Source of the DNA: Halocafeteria seosinensis
Taxonomy: Eukaryota > Sar > Bigyra > Bicosoecida
Assembly: GCA_001687465.1 (NCBI GenBank)
Contig: LVLI01000194.1
Location: 62,001 to 126,000, forward strand
DNA: 64,000 nt
Direction of reading: 5' to 3'
Below the pieces are notes generated by a model. It was not told the DNA's origin. It was given only the letters and a program-made list of their open reading frames with translations, and made no database searches. Position 1 is the stretch's first letter; each line of letters starts with the position of its first letter. This document shows, piece by piece, positions 12,067 to 22,867 of the stretch. The translations under genes were made by a program, and so were the position numbers.

Positions 12067-12408
12067 CTTCGATAGTATCCGAAAATCGGTCGCTCCAAGA
12101 GCGTGACAAATTGCTGACAGTCTCGGCAAAATTCAGATAATCAACAACGGATTTTATGCGACGGTTGCGATCCTGTGAGCGCTTCCACGAGAGGACATCG
12201 AGTGTACAGCGTCCCTTGATTCCTACACAGGGGATTGAGATCATCCGTATCCATTGCACATGCGGAAGTGTGCCTACCTATCCGGGGACTGTCCAGACAG
12301 TGATGATCCAATGCGTGTATCCCCCCTACGTTATATGCCCGGATACAGAGAGTCGGAGTGACGAGACTAAGGCTGCGAGCACTGACGAAGTTCGATTGCA
12401 ACTGGTTT
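12067..12408. other. spacer between kinase paralogues
   Basis: About 342 bp between the 3' end of the intact kinase and the start of the broken copy. No convincing gene is seen; a minus-strand open frame here lacks an ATG-supported start and kinase similarity. Confidence 0.4.
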
Positions 12409-13744
12409 TCAAAGCCCATTTCTTTGCACAAATGCATACTGTCTTCGAGCCGTATGAGCCGCTTGGTTCTTAAAATGGGCCCGGGGTATGTGATGGGTGT
12501 AATTCTGTAGCCACTCGTGGTCTAGTATAAAGTCGTGTCCATCGCCTTCGATCGTGCTTAGTCTCATAGATGGATCCCAATCTACAAGTCGATCAATAAA
12601 ATCTTTCGCATTTTCTGAGATGCTATCAACTCTCCAGAGGAACTCTCGCATTTCTTCAAGGCGCTCATGCGTTTCAATGGGTTTAGCGTTTGCGGACCCA
12701 CCGAATACCATCAGGTATAGAATACGCCCCAGAGAAAACATATCGGCATGGCGTCCGTTGTAGCAAGTGTTATCCGTATACATTTCGGGGGGCATGTACA
12801 TGGCTTTTCCAACACTGCAAGAGAAACATGGGAAATTGATGCAACCGGTTAGAACCTTCTCGCAAATTAGACCACGTACGCGCCGATATTCGCGGGAAAT
12901 TTGGATATCAGCGGATAATCATCCGCGACTCCAAAGTCAGGTACAATGATCTTTTGATAGTTGTCCGTTAGAAGGATATTCTCCAAGGACAAATCCCGAT
13001 GGCAAATTCCTCGAGAGTGGAGATACATAACAGCTGTACGTGCAATCAACAATATCTGTCAGGCAGTGCAAGCGACCGCGCCAGTACTACTTACCATGCA
13101 GAATTTGGCAGAATATGTACTTGGCTTCTTCTTCAGTCAGATTGCCACGGTCATTGACGAATCCCAACAAATCTCCATTAGAAGCATACTCAAGAATCGT
13201 ATAGTAATGTTGCTGGCCCGGGTGAGCATCTTTCAGTTGCAGGTAATCTACTAAGCTTAGAATATAATGTCGCCCTCCAAAGTGTCGAAGTACTTTAAGT
13301 TCCGTGTCAGGATCCTCGCGAGTTGATATTAGATTACCGTGGTGTCTGCTGTAGCATAAATTCTCGATCGTACCATTCGGTAGGACTCTTCTTACCAGGC
13401 AACCCTGCTTGCCAAGAACGAAACCACTACGCTCCATAACAATAGGTTCTGGCAGCCATTGTTGGAATTACACATACCTGATGCATCGTTTTCACTGCCA
13501 CTGGCACTCCACTTCCTTCCGTGTACGCCTTATCAACGGGACCCATCTGGGCGTCTTGCAGGTGACGTTGTCCTAGATACGCCTTCCCAGTGGTTTTATT
13601 TTCGAGTCGATACTGTGGGCGATGAGACACCGGACCTCCCCGGGTAAGTCTCATTGACATCCCACCGAATTCCAAGCTGCAGTCTGTCGGCTTTAAGTTG
13701 GGAAGATCCTTCAAACGCAAGGGGACCTCGCCTGTAGCTGCCAT
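12409..13744 (-). CDS. serine/threonine-type protein kinase
   Basis: Transfers phosphate from ATP to a protein substrate; pathway unknown. Model: complement(12409-12814, 12880-13033, 13095-13431, 13478-13744), exactly 388 codons, introns 46, 61 and 65 nt. Landmarks in order: VAVK lysine (near residue 85), then an unusually long insertion of some 35 residues before the alpha-C glutamate in [12 protein letters not shown], catalytic loop [11 protein letters not shown], metal-binding DFG (VPDFGVAD), PPE in place of APE (MYMPPEM), and [12 protein letters not shown]. The glycine loop is not canonical. The HRDLSLEN loop type is common in protist and algal kinases related to the CAMK/AGC groups, but I cannot place it in a subfamily. 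A disordered N-terminus of about 50 residues precedes the domain. The start is the only in-frame ATG. Confidence 0.85.
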
Positions 13745-14164
13745 CTTTCTCCGCGATATGAGCTCTGCACTCGAAAATGAGCGTTTACAAGAAAGTCTGC
13801 GACCGTAGGGCGGTAATAGAACCCCGTCGGCACAATTCACGCCCAATTCGGTACTCTTTCCGCTATCCGCAACGGCAAGTCGATGCGGGAGAATACGATG
13901 AATGCAACCTCGACCGTGGGAAATCCAACCGCTGCGAACGGCAAGCTATTATGCTTGGATTCTAGTGAAGGGACATCCAGAGATCGCACGTCCGGGCCGA
14001 GCGCCCGGATCGTGCAGATGTCCAATACGCACGCACGTAAGCAGCTGTGTATACTATGCAGCTGGTGAGTAGAATCGTATACCTTCGTATTTCATTTGAT
14101 AGTAGAGTCAGACTCGACGGGACAGGTTTTAGGTGTGCAAAGAGCTTAACGGCTGGGTATCGCG
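13745..14164. other. divergent intergenic region, kinase / ATG7
   Basis: 420 bp between the start of the minus-strand kinase and the start of plus-strand ATG7, so it probably holds both promoters. Short open frames in it have no family signature. Confidence 0.4.
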
Positions 14165-16608
14165 ATGAGCTGTGAAGAGGCGCTACGATTCCAGGTACGT
14201 GTCGACAGCGCATTACTCCCTGTTGCCTCCAAGCAACAGGGAGTTTGATGTGATGACTTTGGGCATCTACATTGCACGGGGGTACCACCTCGTTTTTGCC
14301 CTTGATACAGGCACTGGAGACTCTGATTAACACGGAATTCTGGGTGGAACTTCGTCAGAAAAAGTTGAATGAATGGAAACTAGATAATACGGCCAAGGTA
14401 AGAAGTGCCCCTCCTCCGGTTGCCTTTGTTGCTAGGCAGTATTCAATTTGAGCATGTTTGCCGATTCAGACGATTACGGGGATGTTATTGTTGCCATGTG
14501 GATCGAGAACGGTGGGCCACTTCACTCTCAGAAAGGATTCCTTCACAACTCCCATAGAGATAGCTCGGTACAGTATGGAAGAGATACCACTGCAGGGAGA
14601 AATCATCCCCGTTAACACGTTGAACGAATTCAGACGGTTGGATAAGAAAGAACTTGTCAATAGGAAATGTGAGGAACTACTGAAAGCGATGGTAGACTCG
14701 GATGACATTCTTGCGCACCCGGAGAAGTTGTGTGGTGGTTTCCTCTGCCTCACATTCGCAGATTTGGCAAACCATACGTTCGTCTATTGGTTCTGCTTTC
14801 CAACTCTAGTACCCGACAAAGGGTTTTGCTTTGAGTCAAGCCAAAATGTTGACGATGTTTTGAGTGTCGAAGAAGTGGAGGCAACGGAGCACTTCCTGCG
14901 CTCTCAGCGGGATAGCAGGACGTTCAATCCTTTGGCTTTCGTTATAGAACGCGAGAGCAATGGAAGTCGCTGGGAGCCTCACCATTTAACTGATTTGAGG
15001 AATCGCCAAGTAGAGGAGGTACGCATGCAAGCCGAAAATGATAATATTATCTTCGCAACGATGGACACAGGGGAAGCAACCAGTGGAGACATGGCTGGTA
15101 CTTTATGTCGAAACGTATTGGCTTTCATCGTGATTCGATATCGCATTCGAAGAATCAGACTGTTACTTTGTCGATTGGATAGGAGGGGTAATGTAATCAG
15201 GTATTCTGACACTAATAACTCGTTTTTCACCAGTGTCAGCTGCGAAGCGAATTGCGAAATACCGAACGAGGTCTCGATCCCTGAAGGATGGAATGCTTCA
15301 GGATGGCAACTGAACAAGAGGGGCAATCCTGGCCCTCGCACAACTGATTTAAGGTCTGTGATGGATCCACAAAAGCTGGCTTATGAGTCAGTTTTCTTGA
15401 ATCTAAGTCTAATGAAATGGAGGGCCATGCCCTCCCTTGACATAGAAGGACACAAAGAGCAGCGCTGTCTCCTGTTGGGAGCAGGTACGTACGACCCAAC
15501 ACAGTTTTATGATCAATTTTCTTCAATAAAGGAACATCATGGACAGGTACATTAGGTTGCAACGTGGCAAGGGTTCTTTTGGGATGGGGTTTTCAGAAGA
15601 TAACGTTTGTGGACTCAGGGAGCGTGAGTTATTCGAACCCGGTCCGTCAACCGCTCTTTGAGTTTTCTGATGCTTTTAGAGACGGACCAGCCCGGCGAAA
15701 AGTAGATGCCGCTGCTGATACAATGAGTAGGATATTTCCAGGTGTAGAAGCAAATGGAGTGCATCTGTCGATACCAATGCCTGGGCATACTGATTCCTCA
15801 ACAGTAAGTGTGTGTTTTCACGCTAAACTAACCTGACAAAGTGTCGAGAAATTCCTCCTCCTTATTGCAGGAAACGGATACGCGAGATAGTTGTCAGCAG
15901 CTCTTGAATCTAATAAGTGGACACGACATTGTTTTTCTTCTTACGGATACTCGAGAAAGGTAATATTCATATTGTCATCAGTTGAACATTCAGTGGTGTG
16001 TAGTTGACACTTGATTTACGTGCAGCCGATGGCTTCCTACCCTGATATGCTCATCCCTGAAGAAACCCCTCCTGAATGTAGCTTTAGGATTCGATACGTT
16101 TCTCGTAATGCGCCATGGCGTACGTTCGCCGGAGGAGACGAACAGCCACTTGGGCTGCTACTTCTGCAGCGATGTCGTAGCGCCCGTAAATTCTGTTCGA
16201 GACCAAACGCTCGATCAACAGTGTACCGTCACTAGGCCAGGACTCGCTCCAATCGCCGCATCTATGGCGGTCGAGCTACTGGTAAACTGTTTGCACCACC
16301 CCGACGGTTTCCATGCTCTTGCAGAGGATTCTCAAGAGTTGCTCGAAACACCCCAACAGCACCTGGGAATCGTACCGCATCAGCTACGAGGGTACCTTAG
16401 CCATTTTTCTACTATCCCATTGTTCTCCCAAGCATTTGACAAGTGCACAGCGTGTTCACGTGCGGTGACGGGCGCCTTTGAACAAGATCAGCTCGACTTC
16501 GTTGTCAAAGCCTTGCAGGAACCGGAGACCGTATTAGAGGATATTTCGGGTCTCAGTCAGCTGAAAAAGGAACTAGATGAGAGTAATTTTATATGGGATT
16601 CAGAATAG
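14165..16608 (+). CDS. ATG7: autophagy E1-like activating enzyme ATG7
   Basis: Activates ATG8 and ATG12 with ATP and passes them to the E2 enzymes ATG3 and ATG10 during autophagosome formation. Exons 14165-14194, 14311-14397, 14470-15484, 15547-15803, 15871-15959, 16026-16608 give 687 codons (686 aa). Seen: N-terminal [35 protein letters not shown], the nucleotide-binding loop [53 protein letters not shown], paired zinc cysteines GCYFC and CTAC, and the catalytic cysteine in [13 protein letters not shown]. All residues expected of an active E1 are there. The 10-codon first exon depends on the ATG at 14165, chosen because it splices in frame into the conserved helix. Intron 1 is long for this window (116 nt) and holds a strong hairpin. 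It lies tail to tail with the 16630-17953 gene. Confidence 0.95.
14215..14244 (+). other. perfect 12-bp hairpin inside ATG7 intron 1
   Basis: ACTCCCTGTTGC (14215-14226) is the exact reverse complement of GCAACAGGGAGT (14233-14244), leaving a 6-nt loop. It lies in one of the few introns over 100 nt. In the pre-mRNA it would shorten the effective donor-acceptor distance to about 86 nt. Confidence 0.6.
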
Positions 16609-16629
16609 GCCGCAGCTACGTGCACGTAC

Positions 16630-17953
16630 CTATATGCTACAGAGGTGCTCACATTTTTCAATGGTTTTGATTGCCAGTGCAGAAAGTATAGGCCATTTGT
16701 CGCGTATTTCTGAACTAGTAAACTTGAAGCACCATCTGTTTATGCCTTCATTGTCGTCGAACAACGCGTTTTGAAGGCCGATTCTCTGCTCTCGGATCTG
16801 CCTTGGCTGAATACCGACGGCATTTTCGGCAGTAGAATAGCTTACCAAGTAAGATACAAAATCTTCAATGATGTGAAAGATTTGGATTACAATGGCCGCT
16901 AGAGATTCTTCCGTGGTTACATCTATGTTCGTTGATAAGAGTTTGTCGTAGCATTCCTCGATGATGTCTGATAGCGATCTGAGCACTCCAGCGATGCAGC
17001 AGTGTATCACGGGGCCAACTTCTTGATTCCCGGAAGACAGCTTCAGAGACAACTTATAGCATTCTTTCCAAATCGTGATTATTCCTGTGCATTAGGAGTG
17101 TTGAAGGTAAATTTGCCGACGCACTCGGTCGACAACAAGGTTCTTACCATTGTTGACCCGCTGGCTCTTCAGTTCGAAAAAGGCAAACTCTTGATCGTCG
17201 TTTTCTAGTTTGAAATCTTCTGCTACTATGAAGGCACGGGAGCATTGCTTAAAGAAACGAAGCAGCGTCTGAGCAACAGCCTGGAGATCTTGTCGAAATG
17301 CAAGGTCTAGTGTTGGAGCCATTGCTGCGCCTCGGGGGATGTTAGCAATCCGTAAGAACCACATCATTCTTGAGAGACGAAACTCTGGCCGCTGGACGCT
17401 TACCTCTGTACTTTTGTACCACGCTAGCTTGGAATTTCTCAAGTGTTATTTCGCGATCTTGGTGGATGAAAGCAAACAGCGTAGATACCAAATCCTGTGT
17501 TGGTATGATTTTGCAAGGAAAAGTCCACAGCGGCCTACGACGACAGTATGAGAACTTACCACTAGAAAGGGTCGAACCGCAGTATTAGTGGAAACAATTC
17601 CGAAGTGGGCCCTGGCAGACTTGAGGAGCTGAGACAACTGGAATCGATTACGCGAAGTGGCCCTCTTGGGCAGCAGCTCACCCTTGTATTGTGCTTCGCC
17701 GAGGTTACTTTGATGAATTGGGTCATCTATGGGAGAACCACTTTCTTGCAGTTGATCCTCGTCATCACTGATAGGCTGGAAAATTCCTCGCGGCTGAAGA
17801 AGCGTGACTGGAGGGAACAGGAATTCATTCTTATAACATATTCGGGCATTTTTTCTCTTCTCGCTTGCACCTACCAGAGAGAGCCAATTTTAGCTTATCT
17901 TGCGTACGCTGTGGCAGATGCTTCCAACTTGCTGTTGTCCTTTGAGACGACAT
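16630..17953 (-). CDS. hypothetical helical protein
   Basis: Unrecognised protein of about 361 aa. Model: complement(16630-17084, 17148-17330, 17404-17494, 17560-17870, 17908-17953), exactly 362 codons, with introns of 63, 73, 65 and 37 nt. The 37-nt first intron was inferred because it alone joins the ATG exon in phase to the long second exon (KNEFLFPPVTLLQPRGIF). The C-terminal 200 residues are rich in Leu, Ile, Phe and charged residues and look like a helical bundle (LRFFKQCSRAFIVAEDF; IVIQIFHIIEDFVSYLV). There is no signal peptide or membrane segment. The pattern is reminiscent of tethering or adaptor subunits, but no signature supports a name. The start is the only in-frame ATG. Confidence 0.6.
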
Positions 17954-18368
17954 CTTATAGTAGGAGGAACTAGAAGAATTCTTCTTGTGCTTGTGTATTA
18001 CCACTAGTTTGCTGCCTAGCGTGTGTCCATGTACTTTTGTTTCGTACTTGGGATCATGCAATGTGTTACTACAATTATGAATATACCCTCAAAAATTGCG
18101 AACAATTCTTGCATGTAATGCGGCATTCTTACTGGAATCTTGAGAGACACAACTTCAACTTCCTCCCTGAGTCCTTGAAAGCACTACCAGCTGCATTAAA
18201 AGAGGCCAATACCCGGATCTTTGTCATTATGTATCCTTGTCTACTAGAAATACTCAGAGGCACAATCCATACTTTGTGTCTTGCTTCTTAAGAAAGAAAA
18301 AGCCCCTGGGACTCGTTTGTAGCCAGTTGCCTCTGCGGAATAACCGTTAAGACCTTTTGCTGCCTATA
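17954..18368. other. divergent intergenic region with one short open frame
   Basis: 415 bp between two divergent genes. A plus-strand ATG near 18060 opens 77 codons (ending IRGT-less hydrophobic LCLAS near 18291), but it has no relative that I recognise and could easily be chance. Otherwise this is promoter space. Confidence 0.3.
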
Positions 18369-21092
18369 ATGAGTGAATCAAACTCTACACATAGTTCCTC
18401 GGAGGAGGAGACGACGTCCTCTCATTCGTCCAAGCGTATAAAGGAGAATATGGCTCCGGCGCGCCCCCCAGGGAGACGAAATACAACACGCCCGGACAGT
18501 GGGGAAACTGGAAAAGAGCCAGAAGAAGAGGATACATATTCCGAGGACTTTGACAACAATAATGAAGGGAACACGTACGTAGAAGGGACTCTGACAACGA
18601 TAGCCTTATGGCTGAATGATTGATCCTGTGACGTGTCTTGGTGGCAGACTTACTCCTTCCATGATCATATGGACGCAACTACAAGAAAGCATTAGTATCC
18701 GCGAAGGAATACGACGAAGACTCTTTCGAATGTACAAGAGTATTAAGAAGCGTAAAGTGGATCTTACAGATAATGCATACTGTCAAGGTAGGCTGTGTCG
18801 TGTGTCAGAGATGTCGTAATCTCATTTATATTACTGACTGTTGCGATTTGGCTTCCCAGATGTTATACTGCAAGCATATTTCCTTCGCGCGGCTACTATA
18901 CGAGTAGTTGAGTGCTCAGCCGTAAGTTGATGAGCTCGCCGTAAAACATGTAACCTTTACAACATGCGACTCGATACACGGCTCAAAATAAACGCAGGCA
19001 TATAGGAGGACTGTCGCGCGAGAAATGGATGAAGTGGCTGAAAACGACTCAGAATCGGTATTCGACATTCTATCGAAGTATAGTAAATTGACGTCCGATA
19101 TTGAACAAGACTTAAAGTACAGCACCAGCAAGCTCAGGGAGGCTTCCTTGGCAGCATGCTCCGCAACAAAGGCCCTACTTGAGTATCGCTTCCACGTACT
19201 ACAGCTGCAACACAACGAAGTATCAAACAAGGAGAAAGCCATAATACAGAATTATATTCCGGTTTTCTATAATGGTTCCAACTATATTGAAAACATGCTA
19301 CATGACACAGATTTTTTGGCTGGGAGCGTTGAAATGGTAAGTGGTTCTGTTCCTACAGTAATCCTTTGTACCCTAAATTGTGACACTACCCATTCAGGCA
19401 CAACTATTGAGAATACCAACGTCGAAGCTAACCGCCAATCCGCTAATGCTTCATACTACTCTAAAGCAAAGCTTTGAAATGACAAATTTGTCTGACGCCC
19501 TTCTTCAAATGGTAGAAACTTCTCGGCTCGTGGACTATAGCTCTACGCTGCCATCCGCGTACACCGTCCAACAGAAGGAGGTGTTCGGACAAGCATCAAT
19601 GGAGTTAGTTGATCCATTTACGAGCAACGACAGTCCCCATGTATGGCCATCATCTCTCCCATATATTGCGCAATATGCGGAAGATGGTAATACGAAACCA
19701 CCATTCCAATGCAAGCTTACGCCGGAGTACGCAGAAATGGAAGACGTAGACGTGGTACATGCTTTAAAGGAGAAGGCAGGAAGGCTTCTCGTTCATTGGG
19801 CCAGGACTGAACTTGCCCATCGCTACTTATCCATGGAGATGCCAGACGTCCAGCGGTATAATAAGGTCTATGGAAACGTAGAATTTTCAGAAAATCGCGG
19901 CAGCAAGTTTTCAAGACACCATGCAGCAGGCTTACTAACTTCGAGTAAACTGAGGGACAGAAAAGCGGCAAAGCGGTTTGCAGAGTCCCAATCGTACGCC
20001 TTTGTAGCAACAAACTTACGGAAGCTAGAGCAGCACATTCAACGCGAAAGCGTCCGATCTACAAGTATATCGCGGAGGACAACTCAGCAGGAAAGAATCA
20101 ACTCCGACCTCCTGCGGGCAAAAACTGCTTATCGTAAGCATACTAAAGATTACATCGCACCAGTATCTATAGCAGCGTTGACCCACAGAGGCTCTCTTGG
20201 AGCTTATGATAACGAAACCGCCAGTTTACGTGTCACGCGTGGTTCACAAAGCGTCGATGATATCAGCAAGTACTTCACCTATCAGAAAAGCGTTATCAAG
20301 CAAAGGGCAAAGGATTCCGATACGACCATGACTAACGGTATGGAAGAGACCTCAATACTTCCGCTCTTGTCTACAACTTTGCTCGACGGATCAACAATGA
20401 CTAGCGAGGACTTTACCGAGAGCCACGCCACCCGCGGCTCCACCGCGCCATCTACTGTGCATCCAGTGACTGAAAAAATAAAAACTCCAAATGAGGCAGT
20501 GCAACAATCCTACTCCGACGAGACTAATGGATCACTGTTCGCATCATACTGGCAATACCCCAGTGTTGATGGACTATCTGCACCATCATGTGGGACCCAT
20601 CAAGCAAGCGAAACCACTAGAGACGTCACCATTAGTAAAATCTTAAAAAATGAGCCTGATTGGGAGTTCATCAACAGCGTTTACCAAATGAGCACCCAAG
20701 AAAATTCTGCGTCTTCGGGTTTGCCAGAAGAAGAAACAGAAGTCTCAGCACGGGAGTGGTTCCGTCCCTCGTACGGTGCGCTCTCGGTTGAAAATTTCAC
20801 AAAGAGGGTAAAGTCACGTCTGTCGAAGTTGCGGAAGGCAATATACGATCAGGAGCTAGCCGGAATGACTACGACCATCACTCCGAGCAATTTACCTGAA
20901 GGAAGTGCAGATTCAATGTCATCCAGGGAAATAGAGGGCCAAGAGCCTCCCGAAGATAGAGAGTCCGTAAAAGAGGAACATATCGTGTTGCCGCCTATGC
21001 GAGCGTCTCATGAATTCGCTACAGCACTTATGGAAGCAAAGCGCGCCATTCATGTGATGAGAAAGTTGACCCCTAAGTACTGCGGGAAGTGA
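18369..21092 (+). CDS. hypothetical coiled-coil and disordered protein
   Basis: Exons 18369-18574, 18648-18787, 18860-18921, 18998-19336, 19398-21092 sum to exactly 814 codons (813 aa); all four introns (73, 72, 76, 61 nt) keep phase. The N-terminus is Ser/Glu-rich and disordered. A basic helical block follows (SIREGIRRRLFRMYKSIKKR), then a likely coiled coil around SDIEQDLKYSTSKLREA. A polar region with scattered Ser, Thr and Glu ends in a short helix (TALMEAKRAIHVMRKL). There is no enzyme motif, signal peptide or membrane segment. The organisation suggests a scaffold, cytoskeletal or centrosome-type protein, but this is only a guess from composition. The last 20 nt overlap the 3' end of the convergent PIG-S gene. 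Confidence 0.65.
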
Positions 21093-22389
21093 TGTTCTTC
21101 CACGGATACAGCGAGAACAGTGATAGCACCAACGCCAGAAGCAGAGGCATCCAGGGGGGAAGATACACAGACAAAAAGTAGTCAACGGGAGCATAAGAGC
21201 GCCTTCTAATTTCACGTTTCCACCCTTGCACTGACCGTAAGAGTTGAGCCGATGCTTCTACCGGAACAGTATCCTTCGGGTTTCGATCACCCACGTAAAA
21301 CGTGCCGAGTCGTTCCAAGATTCTATCAAGTTTCGTCCAAAACTCCGGATCATCGTCGATGACATCCCCTTTCGATGTTCTCAGCAGATTTATGGCATCC
21401 AGAAGGTTATCTTGGACTGACTGTAGGAGGACCCCTAGGATGAGTTTCTTGAAGGCTGTCTTCTCCTTGTGCTCTGGACCCGAATATGAGCTGTCGATCT
21501 GAGCAGATCCTCTTTCTTCTACAGGGACATACACAGTAGAGTTTCTTTCCTGTTCGGATGAAATAATCTGCATAAGGCCGGGTATTGGGTTTCCGACAGT
21601 ATGTGTCATCAGGCTTTTGACGAAAGAATTTAAGATGAGCGAAGTATTCACAGGAACACTGTTGCATAACCTTAACGCTCCAAAACCCTTCAAATGTGCC
21701 ACCATTTTAAGTTCATCCGAAGCATTTCCTTCACTGACAAAGTATAACGGCCGACAGTGAAGACCGGGCACGAGTACGACGAAGTGAAATGTAGCCGGGT
21801 TGCCCTCACCAGCATTTGGAAGCCACCCTGCATTAATCTGTTCAAAATCTGCAACCTCCTCTGTCGTGTACACTGAAATCTTGCTTCCATTCACCACACG
21901 CTGTGTCGGCGCTCTATCAGACACCCGTACATGCGCCACGCGAGTAGAGGTAACACTGAGTCTCGCGCCGAAAGTCAGTCTCCACGCCTCCTGAATGCCT
22001 CCCAGTGCCTCTGTCAACTCCTCCAAATATGCGTTGGATAAATCGTTGGGTCCCGCGGAAAAGGTAATATGCGCATCTAGCTTGTGATGAACGCGTATAT
22101 TGGTATCCTTTGTCCTCTGAATCCATTCCAGCATCTCTTGGTGGTTCTTGCCATCATCTTGCAGCAGCGCCACAGCTCGGTCTCTCATTACACTAGCAAT
22201 ATCTTCCTTGAATACACTCCGCATATTGGATATTGCCCTCTCTACTTGCGGTTCTATATTGTAGGAATGCTCTACATCTTGGTGGAGCCATAAATACGCG
22301 AAACTTCCACAGATAACGAGACAAAACCAGGCATGCGACAGCCTATACGGCGTTAAACTGAGTCCCGCGTACGACGAAGAATCCACCAT
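21073..22389 (-). CDS. PIGS: GPI transamidase subunit PIG-S
   Basis: A subunit of the ER-membrane complex that cleaves the C-terminal signal of precursor proteins and attaches the GPI anchor. A single exon of 438 aa. It has the PIG-S layout: a membrane segment near residues 18-35 (SHAWFCLVICGSFAYLWL), a large lumenal domain of about 350 residues, and a second membrane segment at the C-terminus preceded by VDYFLSVYLPPWMPLLLALV. Family-typical stretches include GAGEGNPATFHFVVLVPG-like strand context and GNPIPGLMQII. Length is slightly below animal PIG-S (about 555 aa). The stop lies inside the 3' end of the convergent gene. The GPI phosphoethanolamine transferase PIG-O is 10 kb away. Confidence 0.85.
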   Translation of the reverse strand: MVDSSSYAGLSLTPYRLSHAWFCLVICGSFAYLWLHQDVEHSYNIEPQVERAISNMRSVFKEDIASVMRDRAVALLQDDGKNHQEMLEWIQRTKDTNIRVHHKLDAHITFSAGPNDLSNAYLEELTEALGGIQEAWRLTFGARLSVTSTRVAHVRVSDRAPTQRVVNGSKISVYTTEEVADFEQINAGWLPNAGEGNPATFHFVVLVPGLHCRPLYFVSEGNASDELKMVAHLKGFGALRLCNSVPVNTSLILNSFVKSLMTHTVGNPIPGLMQIISSEQERNSTVYVPVEERGSAQIDSSYSGPEHKEKTAFKKLILGVLLQSVQDNLLDAINLLRTSKGDVIDDDPEFWTKLDRILERLGTFYVGDRNPKDTVPVEASAQLLRSVQGWKREIRRRSYAPVDYFLSVYLPPWMPLLLALVLSLFSLYPWKNITSRST

Positions 22390-22867
22390 TACTATTGAAA
22401 ATGCTTCCCTTCAGACAACGGAAGCAAAACTTATCAAAGCTTCTAATTCATCCCAATGTGACAATATTAATGGCTTCATAACACTTATTCCAAACTTGAA
22501 ATCCGGTTCACAAGGATTCTGATCATCAGAATCCAATGTGGAAGGTGCAATATATATCCGATGGTACAACTACACAAGCGCTTCCTCCCGCGCATACGCA
22601 CGGACCATACTTAAGCTCCTGAAGAACATGAGAATTAAAGCAACTCACCTTGCTATTCAGTATGCTTTGGTTTCTTCAAGATAAACACGCGCTACTGGAG
22701 TCAAAGCTGAAACGCTTCAGCGCTGGACGCGTTGTTCGTACTCACCTCGACTGAACTAGAAATGAACGCAATGCCAGTGTTGATTGAAATACCATAATAT
22801 AAGACATACTTTAGCGAATTATTTTGGTTGCAGTATCAAAAGACCACACGAGTGGCACGTTGGGAGG
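22390..22867. other. divergent intergenic region, PIG-S / secreted protein A
   Basis: 478 bp between the PIG-S start (minus) and the first secreted Cys-rich gene (plus). It probably carries both promoters; no gene is seen. Confidence 0.4.

Noticed and set aside
18037-18291. Small plus-strand gene between two divergent genes
   Set aside because: About 77 codons from its ATG, no homologous signature; it lies in promoter space and is as likely to be chance.
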